A stretch of DNA of 64,000 bases from Aquatica leii (taxonomy: Eukaryota; Arthropoda; Insecta; Coleoptera; Lampyridae). Under the pieces are notes generated by a model, which was not told the DNA's origin, did no database searches, and was given only the letters and a program-made list of their open reading frames with translations. Shown in pieces: positions 10,881 through 19,790 of the stretch. A program made the position numbers and the translations under genes. The first letter of the stretch is position 1; each line of letters begins with the position of its first letter. The stretch covers positions 14,559,123-14,623,122 of the forward strand of contig CM069435.1 in the NCBI GenBank assembly GCA_035610365.1, read 5' to 3'.

Positions 10881-10951
10881 GCCAAACTTAGGTTTCCCAG
10901 TACTTGCCCAGGTCTGACCCCGTTGTCTAACTCTGGGGTTTCCTGTATGGG

Positions 10952-11580
10952 AACATACGAATATCTAGGAAGTGTAATAAGAGAAAATGGGAAAATAGAT
11001 CGGGATGTAAATAACAGGATAAATAAAAGGGTTAAAATCTATTAACGCGTTAAACAAGAGAATTCTTGGAAAACGAGAAATAGACAAGAAAACTAAAACA
11101 AGAGTGTATAACACTTAGATGATACCAATTTTTACAAGATAAACAAGAAGTAAAAATTAATGCGGCAGAAATGAAATTTCTTAGAAGGATTGCAGCAAAA
11201 AGAAAGATGGATAGAAAACGAAGCGAAGAAATAAGACAAATGACACAAAAAGAAACAATAACAACAAAAATAGAAATGAAGCAGCTTAAATGCTATGGAC
11301 ACATAATACAGATGAATCAGAATAAATTTCTGAAAAAAGATAGTAGAGATGGGTAAAGTAGGTAACAGAAGAGTAGGAAGATCTAGAAAGAATTGGATAC
11401 AAAAAATAGAATAAATAGGAAAAAGAAGAGGGAAGACGATAGCAGAAATGAAAAATCTAGCACTGAATTGAACGAAATGGAAAAAGTGGGTATCAGAAAA
11501 AATCTAATCCGAAACCCTTAAGAGTATAAGGAGTATGGAAGAAGAAGAAGAGGAAGAAGAAAATTGAAAAATTTTGTTTT
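10952..11580 (+). pseudogene. LINE reverse transcriptase, C-terminal segment and 3' end
   Basis: Resumes the LINE frame with TYEYLGSVIRENGKIDRDV, the block that follows the reverse transcriptase palm. It then encodes a basic C-terminal region (AAEMKFLRRIAAKRKMDRKR, QLKCYGHIIQMN) and a last block resembling GRPRK-W and LALNRTKWKKWVSE in shifted frames. The usual conserved YG-ET segment is partly lost (about 11110-11140). A purine-rich tail of GAAGAAGAAGAGG at 11536-11565 marks the 3' end. Several stops and frame changes make it non-functional. Confidence 0.8.
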
Positions 11581-11604
11581 ATTCTATAAATGTATGCCAT
11601 ACTT

Positions 11605-13447
11605 TGTTACGGTAAGAATTACGAGTAACTAAATTTAAATGGAGCGATGGCCGCAGTAGCTCGGTTCTTGTAGGCAAGATGGGGTGGGTTAGAAATTGTG
11701 AGGGGAATATTTAAGTCAAAGATGTCGTGGTAGATAAAATTAGTCAAATAGTAATTAGAAATTGTTAGAAATGGGCGCCACACAATTTGTTTAGTTACGG
11801 TCCTGTTAAGTAAATTGTAAAAGTTTAACAGGGCTCTAGTAGTAGCGAAGGGTTGAAAACGGGGAAGGTTAAGCAATAAATAGCAATCAGTAAATTTGAT
11901 GTAAATATAATGAATTTAGAATAAATAGCAATTTACAAAATAATTAATAAAATATTCAATTTTGAATTATGCAAACAAAATATGCGTGAAGTTGAGTAAA
12001 ACAATCGATAATGGATTTCAAATATTACAAAAATACAGGATCTAAATTACCTTGTGTTAAAACAAAAGTAGTAAAACTAATTTAATTACGTTAGGTTCGC
12101 AAAACAAACAAAAAAAATTAATTTGGGGCAGCGATCGTTATTCGACAAGACAGTAATTTCAAATTTGAAATACAAAAAAAAATCTTACCTTTATTACTTC
12201 GCTGATGAAACTCCTTACACGGTATTTCCAGTCGAAGTTTCCTTAAATAAAATATTTCAAACAAACAATTGGCCGTCGGCAAATAACAGCCGAGAATTAG
12301 AGTTAGGTTCAAGTTTACTACCTCGTAGATCAGGAGATGCGTAACCAAATTTATGTAGGTTAATAGGTCAGTTACAATTACGTTAAAAGTCAACAAATTT
12401 CAAGGTAAATCAGATAACACATTCTTATAGAAACAAAGAGAAATTAAATTAAGTAAATTAAGCCAAAGTTTAAATAACAAAAGTGAATTTTAAATAGCAA
12501 AAAAAAAATTGTAAAATTTTAAAGTATAAAAAAAAGTTCTTGAATTTCTAAAGTTGATTAAGCAAGTAGGATTTTGAATAAAAGTTCAATGTAAAAAATC
12601 AAATCTTTGAGATTTGCACAAATATGAATTAATTCACAATAAAACGAAGGTTAACGGTTGGTTTTTCACTTAGTCAGTTGCTGCAATCGAAGTTGACTTC
12701 TCAGCGTAGCGTTAGTAGAGTTTACAGATGAACGGAGCATTTTGGTAGTTGAAGGAACTTTCACACGTGGAGTTAACAATCCGTTGGAGAAAACGTTCAT
12801 ATGAATTAGAATAATTTCGTCGGAAGAAAAACCGCTATAAAGAGGAAGAGAGAGAAGCGAAGTTAGATTAACTAAATAAAACAAAAACTAAGTACTTTAC
12901 CTGGGTATAATAATCCAGCGTTAAGAAAACTAAGTACACTTTTAAAACTTATAGCCGTAAATATACGATTTTTAGTAATTTTAGGAAAGAAACAGGTTCC
13001 GTAGATATACTAAAAGTTAGGAAGGTTTCAACGTAATATCCGGTAAAATCACCGTGTTTAAGTCAACGTTAGTACTTCCAAGGTACAGTAAATTTTTGAA
13101 GTGATCTCAACAAGAGTTTGTCAGGAACTGATTAAAGAAGGAAACGAAAGAATCTAGATCATAATGACCTTACAAGAAAACAAAATAAAATCGTCAGCAA
13201 ACTAGTGAGAACGCTCGAGTAAATGATATTTTAAACAAAAATATTTATAAGGACTTGTAGAAAAGCAGCATTTAATCACGTATTAAGCGAACATAATACG
13301 CTCTTAATTAATCATAAATTACAAATAATCGACTTTAAAATGTAACATAATAAAGCGTGAGATTAGTAACAACAGCAGATTCCCACACGTCTAACTTAAA
13401 TGAATCAGACAGTGTCGGATTTAGAAAAATTTGCTCAGGGCGTAACA
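11605..13447. repeat. Candidate solo LTR, 1843 bp, with ACTT target duplication
   Basis: The sequence starts TGTTACGG and ends CGTAACA, so it has the TG...CA ends and a 7-bp inverted pair (TGTTACG/CGTAACA) usual for LTRs. It is flanked by ACTT at 11601-11604 and again at 13448-13451. No coding region lies inside; it is AT-rich with weakly structured runs. The upstream flank is the LINE tail. The long length is unusual for a solo LTR, but the termini and duplication agree. Orientation is not determined. Confidence 0.65.
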
Positions 13448-13451
13448 ACTT

Positions 13452-13923
13452 ACCAAAAACTATCGTTATTTTTAGTAAGATTACTAAATAACATATCTAT
13501 TTATTATGTTTTTAAAATTTTGTGTTTGATGCTTGTTTTTCTACACATTCTTCTAAAGAACACACGAAACCAGCCCTAATCTGTTCGTAGCTTACTGTTG
13601 ATCTTGCTGTTTTTTCGATACCTTTAACTTAAAATTTGTGATAATAATATTCTGTGATATCCCAAGCCAACTAAGAGAAGCTAGTTTGAGAAATGCGTTT
13701 TTTGTTTAATGTTTACAGCTTCTATACTATCATTGCTTAATATAAATAGAACAATTATCTTGGTCTCACTGTATAAGTAGCAATTTTCAAATACTTCAGC
13801 AGATTAGTTTTAGTGTGTTTTAATCTTTCTCAATAATTGATTACTTGTCATAAAGTTTTTTCTACATTAATAGTATTTTTCTTTGTATAACCAAATGTTT
13901 TAATAATTTTAATTTTATTTTAG
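13452..13923. other. Intron sequence upstream of the homeobox exon
   Basis: AT-rich, without open frames or repeats that I recognise. It ends in a pyrimidine-rich tract and TTTTAG at 13918-13923, the acceptor of the homeobox exon. Confidence 0.5.
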
Positions 13924-14367
13924 GTGTGGTTTCAAAACAGAAGAGCAAAATGGCGAAAACAAGCACGGTTACAACTGTTGCAAGATGCTTGGCGTATGAG
14001 ATGTCTAGGCATACCAACACCTCCTCTCATTTTAACAAGTACATACACGTCTTCTTATCTTAATTTCTATACAACTATCCGAAATTAAATTGTAGGCAAC
14101 GGCGTACCCAATGAACCCCCATCATCTCAAGATAAACTACACGATAAAGGATACCCTCCAATGATGACGAGTGGTTTACCAAGACCGTGTCCATGTTCGC
14201 CAAGCATCGACAACATGCAAGAACCAAACAAATTACGAAATTCTGTCGCCCCTAGAACACCATCACCAACGGCTCCAGATGATCTATCACTGCCACGCAA
14301 ACTTTCACCTCCAGATAATATGAAAAGTTCTTTTATTCCCAGAATAACTTCTAGCAATAACGACTAA
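13924..14367 (+). CDS. Paired-like homeobox gene, last two exons (3' part only)
   Basis: The first exon seen, 13924-14038, begins after TTTTAG with VWFQNRRAKWRKQ, the end of homeodomain helix 3. The intron before this point falls at the usual place for paired-class genes, and residue 50 is Gln. It continues ARLQLLQDAWRMRCLGIPTP. The donor at 14039 (A/GTACAT) and acceptor at 14094-14095 (TTGTAG) define a 57-bp intron; joining gives TSNGVPNEPPSS in frame. The last exon, 14096-14367, encodes a Ser/Pro-rich tail ending PRITSSNND and stop TAA. The product is a nuclear sequence-specific DNA-binding factor, by family. The N-terminal exons lie outside the window or are hidden in it. I do not recognise the orthologue. 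No OAR motif is visible. It is the only clear cellular gene here and is undamaged as far as visible. Confidence 0.85.
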
Positions 14368-14476
14368 TTTGTAAATATAAATCTTTGGCGCGGAAATATA
14401 GTGTTAGGTATACAATATGGTTTATGCTCTAAAGCACTCGCTCGTAAAATTATTGATTTGTACTTATCTATAAATC

Positions 14477-14502
14477 AATAAATGAAATTAAAAATGAATA
14501 AA
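14477..14502 (+). promoter_or_regulatory. Polyadenylation signals of the homeobox gene
   Basis: Two AATAAA hexamers at 14477-14482 and 14497-14502, 110-135 bp after the stop codon, followed by a GT-rich stretch (CCGCGTGTGTAATATG). This is consistent with the 3' end of the homeobox transcript. Confidence 0.55.
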
Positions 14503-14990
14503 GCTTCTTTCCGCGTGTGTAATATGTAATTGATATTCAAGTCCATGCTCGTAGACAAATCACGAACCAGCGCCAATGAACTTTGTAGTTAATTGACGTA
14601 TATACAACCTTGGCAAGTTGATTCAACCGAACTTGATCAAAACGTTTATAGGAAAGAGCAATATGATTAATTTGAAGATGTAATTGAACAAAAGAATTTG
14701 CACACATTTCCCAATAACCTTGATGCGACAATTGCGTTGTATTTTCACAAAACCGCTTTAGAAGAATAAATAGTGTTAAGGCCATTAATAATGGACGATA
14801 AACACTATTTGACACATAAATAATGTGTCATTTGTTGTTTTTTAAAACCATCAAACTTAAAATTTTAATGTGTTGCGTTAAGCACCAGATAAAAAAAATG
14901 ATTCAGAAGGTTTCTGATTCATTACGAAATCGTCTTTTAGAATAAATTAATTACACTGATGTGTGTCATTTTTGTTTGCTTTTTTTGCAG

Positions 14991-15084
14991 TGATAGTACG
15001 TCTGCGCCTCGTACTTTTGGCGCCCTTGTGCCAATTTCAAAGAACGCCCCAAATTTAATATTACGTTCATATGCGAGTATGTCA
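14991..15084 (+). other. Candidate exon downstream of the homeobox gene
   Basis: A strong acceptor (TTTTTTTGCAG, ending at 14990) is followed by a GC-richer open stretch of 31 codons (DSTSAPRTFGALVPISKNAP...), which ends at a possible donor (GTAATA at 15085). Base composition stands out from the AT-rich surroundings. It could be an alternative last-exon segment of the homeobox gene or an unrelated relic. It lies only 90 bp from the Tc1 element. No homology recognised. Confidence 0.25.
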
Positions 15085-15225
15085 GTAATAATTTTAAAAA
15101 GTATTTTCATAAATTTATTTTCATTTTTATATTTTACAAGTACAAGCCATAGAAGTATTTTTTCATTGAGGTACAGCCATAGTCATTGGAAATGTCCCTA
15201 AAATCAGCAGTACCGCGCGTTCAGT

Positions 15226-16130
15226 CACATTCTAATAGTATTAATCGTATTTATACCTGTAAATATATCCTAAGGTTATGGTTTTTTTTCTTTGTCGTAT
15301 TAAAAACAAAAAGGTGATTACCATTACTTAATTTTGTATGTATTTCTTAAATCATACGAAAAGGCTTTTAAATGTTACTCTCAAATAAACGTTGTATAAC
15401 ATACTATATCGTCAAATTTTTAAGTAATAAATGTTTAAAAAGTATTTGTTACGTCTAAATTTTAACTATTAATGTAATTTATTGAAATGTGTGTTCTGAT
15501 AGTCACATTATTTTTGTACGTAGGATGTATAAACCTGGCTTATTAGACCCGGAGTAATGTTTGGTTATAAGAATATGCAGCGTTTGTTAGTATAATTTAT
15601 AAACAATTTCTCTTATATAATAATTAATAAGTAACAACGATACTTGTTTTTTGTTATAAAATAACTGTTTATTTTTCAATTTCTTAATTTGAATGTTGGT
15701 CCGGTTTATGTAAAAGTAGGTATTGTACCGGATATGCATCCTAGAGTTAAGCGGATTAACAAATACCTCACTTATTAATGATGTGTTGTCAATGAAAGTG
15801 CGGTAATGCTCATTTTAAAGACATTTAATAGTATTGATCGTATTGACATCTATAAATATACCTTGAGGTTATGGCTTTTTGTTTGTCGTATAAATACAAA
15901 AAGGTGATTACCATTATTAAATTGTATATGTGTTTCTTAAAATCATACGAGGAGACTTAAATATTACTTTGAAACAAGCGTTTTATAAAACCACAACTAC
16001 TTTTATGTTTTTGTGCAAATTAATAAACAATTCTACCGGATATACAACTGAGGATTAAGCGGATTAATAAATACCTCACTTATTAATGAGTTTCATAATT
16101 ACCTTTTGTAAATATATCATCAGGTTATGG
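15226..16130. repeat. Reiterated terminal block in the left arm of the Tc1 element
   Basis: A block built on AATAGTATTRATCGTATT, then TATACCTTGAGGTTATGG, occurs at 15226-15282 and 15826-15880. A shorter copy lies at 16100-16132. A second motif, GGATTAAYAAATACCTCACT, occurs at 15752 and 16058, and inverted in the right arm at about 17690-17715. The left arm therefore grew by duplication of terminal sequence. Confidence 0.7.
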
Positions 16131-16233
16131 CTTTTTGTCGTATAATATAAATTTTTCATTTACAAATTGTAATAGAAATTGGGAGTTCCTAGTGGTAACA
16201 TCATTGTTTATGTGATTATAATATTTTGTGAAT

Positions 16234-17516
16234 ATGCCTCGAAAATTAGAACAAATAGATTCTACCTTAGAATTAAGAGGAAGTATTGTTGGGATGGCAC
16301 AAGCAGGAATGTCACCTCGAACAATATCACAACATGTTGACTTATCAGTAAGCATTTTTCTAAAGTATATTTTTTACATTGCATTGCAACACAGTCAGCA
16401 TGTATTAAATATGATCACTAACAATACTATTTTATAAGATATTGGAATTTATTAAATTGACGTCAAATTTTTAAATACATATATAATATATAATGGCTTT
16501 TAATATAGTACTAATGATAAATGTAATCTAATACTAAGAACTTAACACTTTATAGATTAAACAAATCCGGCGATAGATTACGAAAGGTTAGGAAGTTGGT
16601 AATAGGCCACTTGTAAGCAACAGACCACCTAAGCCTAGAATTACTTCTCGGCAAGAAGATGCGGACATACTCGGCTATACATTACAAAATCCTTTTACAA
16701 CTTGCCAAAAAAAAGGAAACGCTAAATATTAATTGCTTTGTTTCCACTATTCAGAGACGTTTACACGAATCAAATTTACATTGTAGAAAACCGGCAAGTA
16801 AACTTAACATTACAGAACGTCATGCTGCAGCTCGGTTGCCTTTTTGTCGCCAATATTTAAATTTGGATTGGAGTACTGTTATCTTTACAGATGAAAAAGT
16901 ATTTTCTAGCACTGATCAATGTCCAACTACAGTGTGGAGACCACAAAACACTCGTTACAATATAGAACATGTTTTGCCCAATAAGCAAAGTGGTAGAGTG
17001 ACAGCTGCAGTGTGGAGATGGATATCTCAAGCGGGTCCAGAAGAGTTAGTGCAAGTGACACCACCTCGATTTACTTCAGAGCAATACCTGAATATTTTAG
17101 ATATCTTAATACTTTCTGTGAGAAGAATATTTCTACAAGATGAGCTGGAAATTATTCAAGTAGTCCAGGATAATTATCCTATTCATACAGCACGAATTGT
17201 TAGGGACTGGATTGAAGATCAAAACGAAGTTGAAATAATTGAATGGCCAGCGAGATCACCAGATTTGAACCCAATTGAAAATATGTGGGGTGCAATGATC
17301 AGAAACTGGGATAGTGATATTCAATTTAAAACACCTGAAAATATTATCCAACATTCACAATTAGTTTGGGAACGTTTTCAAGGATCACAGTTGTGTGAAA
17401 ATTTAGTAAACTATATGCAGGCTAGGTTAAAAGCATATGCATACAAAATAATGGTTATTACACAAAGTATTAATTATTTTTATACAACTTTTGTATTGTT
17501 ATTGTTTTTTATATGA
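16234..17516 (+). pseudogene. Tc1-like transposase with DD35E spacing
   Basis: N-terminal helix-turn-helix exon 16234-16347 (MPRKLEQIDSTLELRG, AQAGMSPRTISQHVDLS), donor GTAAGC at 16348, acceptor TTATAG ending at 16555. The next exon carries two in-frame stops early (after IKQIRR and ITKG), then SRQEDADILGYTLQNPFTT. It shifts frame at an A-run (about 16703-16711) and continues open to 17516. The catalytic triad is D in VIFTDEKVF, D in VVQDNYPIHTA and E in SPDLNPIENMW. I count 35 residues between the second D and the E, one more than the 34 of classical Tc1. The protein cuts and pastes its own inverted repeats in the nucleus. Stops and the frameshift make this copy inactive. Confidence 0.85.
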
Positions 17517-18529
17517 TAATATGTTTTTTTTTATTTAATTATATCATTAAAATAAACTACAGCATGAACTGTAATTATAAACGTATGCTTATTTATTAAC
17601 ATTTTATTAACGAAAAGTGAGTAATACCTAAATAATTATTATTCAAATAAAAATAATATTAATGAATACGAAAATGTAATTATGATACTCATTAATAAGT
17701 GAAGTATTTAACCGCTTAAACAAAAAAAAAGAATGTGACTATGTGAACAAAAATTTAAATAAATTACATTATATTGGCACAAATATTTATTCTTACACCG
17801 GAAAATTCTGTTTGATAGTATCATTTACATTTAAATGAAATTAAAGTATTAAAGTTTCACTTTATTTATAAATAATTTTGCACATACAGCGAAATATTAA
17901 TAGTACCTCTGTAAAATTGTTTTTATAAAATCAGTAATTAGATTATTATTTACAATTTACCTTAATTTTATACGTTCAAAATTTTACTATCAATAAGTAT
18001 GTATCTAAAATTATAGAAAGAAATGTGTGTTTTTTTATTCGCATAAAAATATAAATACGGTCATAAAAGCAATACTATTTTCTTATGGTTTGAGAAATAC
18101 ATGTAAAATTTAATAATGGTAATCCTGTTTTTATTTACAAGACAAAAGGACATAACCTCAAGGTATATTTACAAGTATAAATATTGGTATTAATATTAGA
18201 ATGTGACTGAAAATGCGGTAATGTTCATTTTAGAGACATTTCCAATGACTATGGCTGCACATAACATAATTATAAACAGAAAAAAAATATATATTCTAAC
18301 AGTATTATACAACTCAAAATTTTTGTATTTTAGTTTCAAATGTAATATATGATATAAAAGCACGACAAATAAAAAAAATATTAAAAAAATTAAAAATACT
18401 CGTTTATATATCACGGGACGAAACTGATCGACAAATAAAAACAAAACAATATATTATTTTAATAATGCAACATGTCACTTTTTAAAGGTTAATATACAGG
18501 TATTAGGTATTGTTATTAATATTTTAGCT

Positions 18530-18724
18530 AACTGAATTGAGCTTTCCGTGCTTTAATTTTTGCAAATTGTTTAATTAAATTTTCGGTGTCTAATTCTTTT
18601 AGGTGGTTCGTTTCTATTGAAATGATAGCAAGATTACTTATTCGGTTTTGCCCCATGGTCGATCTTAAATAATTTTTTATTATTTTGAGTTTTGAAAAAG
18701 ATCGTTCTTCAGTAGCAACAGTAT
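18530..18724 (-). pseudogene. hAT transposase C-terminal dimerisation domain
   Basis: Minus-strand reading from 18724 to the TAG stop at 18530-18532: TVATEERSFSKLKIIKNYL, STMGQNRISNLAIISIE and so on. This is the hAT C-terminal dimerisation motif (A/S-E-R-S-F-S-K-L-K followed by LAIISIE), of the ZMYM1-like subgroup. The reading stays open for about 64 codons, so this fragment is relatively well preserved, but its upstream part stops abruptly at about 18725. Confidence 0.85.
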
Positions 18725-18739
18725 TATACTCGTATTAGA

Positions 18740-19195
18740 AAAACTAGAAAACTAAAGTAAGTTAATCTGTCTCTACAAAAAAGATATCACATTATTTTGG
18801 TGGGGAAAAAGTAGAGACTTTGACTGCTTTCCAATATTAAAGGAATTTAGTCAAGAGTTGGAAACAGTTGAGCTGCCTAAAAAACGATAAAATGATATTA
18901 TTGAGCATCTTAGATCCTTCTGCTGTCAGAGAAAAACCACATCATTTTTCATGGCAAGAGTATGAAACGTTTATATATTTAATTTTAGACTATACACTAA
19001 AAGCAAAATTTGAGAACCGACCACTGTCAATATTTTAGTATAGCCTTAAACAAAAGTATTTACAGCGGTCAAGAAAAGTTATTTCTACTAAACGACTAAA
19101 CTAAGCATCGAAATCGCTTGGATGCAGAACATGATATGAAGCTCGTACTCTCTTCTATAACACCTAACATTAAAGAAATTTTACGCAAATAAGTC
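18740..19195 (+). pseudogene. Probable hAT transposase relic (plus strand)
   Basis: Degenerate plus-strand coding traces: FWWGKSRDFDCFPILKEF at about 18795-18850 and HRNRLDAEHDMKLVLSSITP at about 19110-19180. The latter resembles the extreme C-terminus of ZBED5-type hAT proteins (R-x-R-L-D-x-E-x-D). Several stops lie between. It may be the same family as the fragment at 1-560. Confidence 0.45.
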
Positions 19196-19640
19196 TCAAT
19201 ATAACATATGAGACTAACATACAAACGCTTATGACTATAATTAAAAACCAAGATTGTTTTTAAATTTCAGTGTTGAAAACACTTATAAGATGCTTGATTC
19301 GAGGGTTCATGTAACAAAACGATGAAACCCTCAGATGAAACAAAGCTGGAACTTGGGGTGGTGCCCGATTTCACTTAATTTTTTTCTATTTTTTTGATGC
19401 AATGTTTATTATTATCAAATAAGATATTCTTTATGATTCGTTTTATGTTAAAAATATAATAAGCCTTAATTTCATTCAACAGTGCTGAAAAATAATTATA
19501 GTAATTGCAGAATCAGATCCACAAGAGCTTCTGCCTTGTACACTGCAAAAACGATACAATATAGATGAAAATTGCACATTAACATATTTATAGAACACAA
19601 AATTTACTGCAGAAATGTCCGCGGGAGGTTATAATTATTT
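19196..19640. other. AT-rich stretch without recognised gene
   Basis: No open frame or repeat recognised. It probably contains the 3' non-coding end of the hAT relic and runs into the A-rich tail of the Jockey element. Confidence 0.4.
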
Positions 19641-19790
19641 CTTTTTTTCTTTTTTTTGCCAGTTTAACAATAATTTACAATGTTATTCATGGCATTGATA
19701 TGAATAGTAAGGTAAGAAGTAGCTATAATAAAGTTATAATTAATGGGAAGTGGTAGTTCCCTTACAGTTAATTTAACAGTTGCTTACAGG

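Larger units (their letters stand above)
9212..10951 (+). mobile_element. Minisatellite-bearing TIR element, copy 1 (1740 bp)
   Basis: Inserted in the LINE. The ends are imperfect inverted repeats, CCCATAGAGGAAAGTACC at 9212 and CCCATACAGGAAACCCCAG read inward from 10951 (13 bp with one mismatch). The LINE frame continues across it (KIENVTYEYLGS if AACA is the duplication, or one extra Thr if only AA is duplicated). The interior consists of a short 22-24-bp repeat array at the left, about 750 bp of AT-rich unique sequence without genes (9480-10195), and an array of 46-57-bp monomers at the right. There is no transposase, so it is non-autonomous. A second, inverted copy lies at 61113-62966. 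Its terminal CCC-TAGAGG-AAA pattern resembles the Sola-like element 200 bp upstream. Confidence 0.85.
15174..18257 (+). mobile_element. Tc1/mariner-type transposon with long inverted repeats (3084 bp)
   Basis: Ends begin CAGCCATAGTCATTGGAAATGTC at 15174 and at 18257 read inward. The inverted similarity extends roughly 150 bp at each end (15174-15330 and 18110-18257), through GGTTATGG and TTACCATTA blocks. The left flank is TA (15172-15173); the right flank reads CA where TA is expected, one change from a proper TA duplication. The left arm is about 1 kb long and contains extra partial copies of the terminal block. One transposase gene lies between. Confidence 0.8.

Noticed and set aside
14127..14357. 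Minus-strand open frame across the homeobox last exon
   Set aside because: Shadow of the plus-strand exon, which has matching splice sites and a homeodomain in phase.
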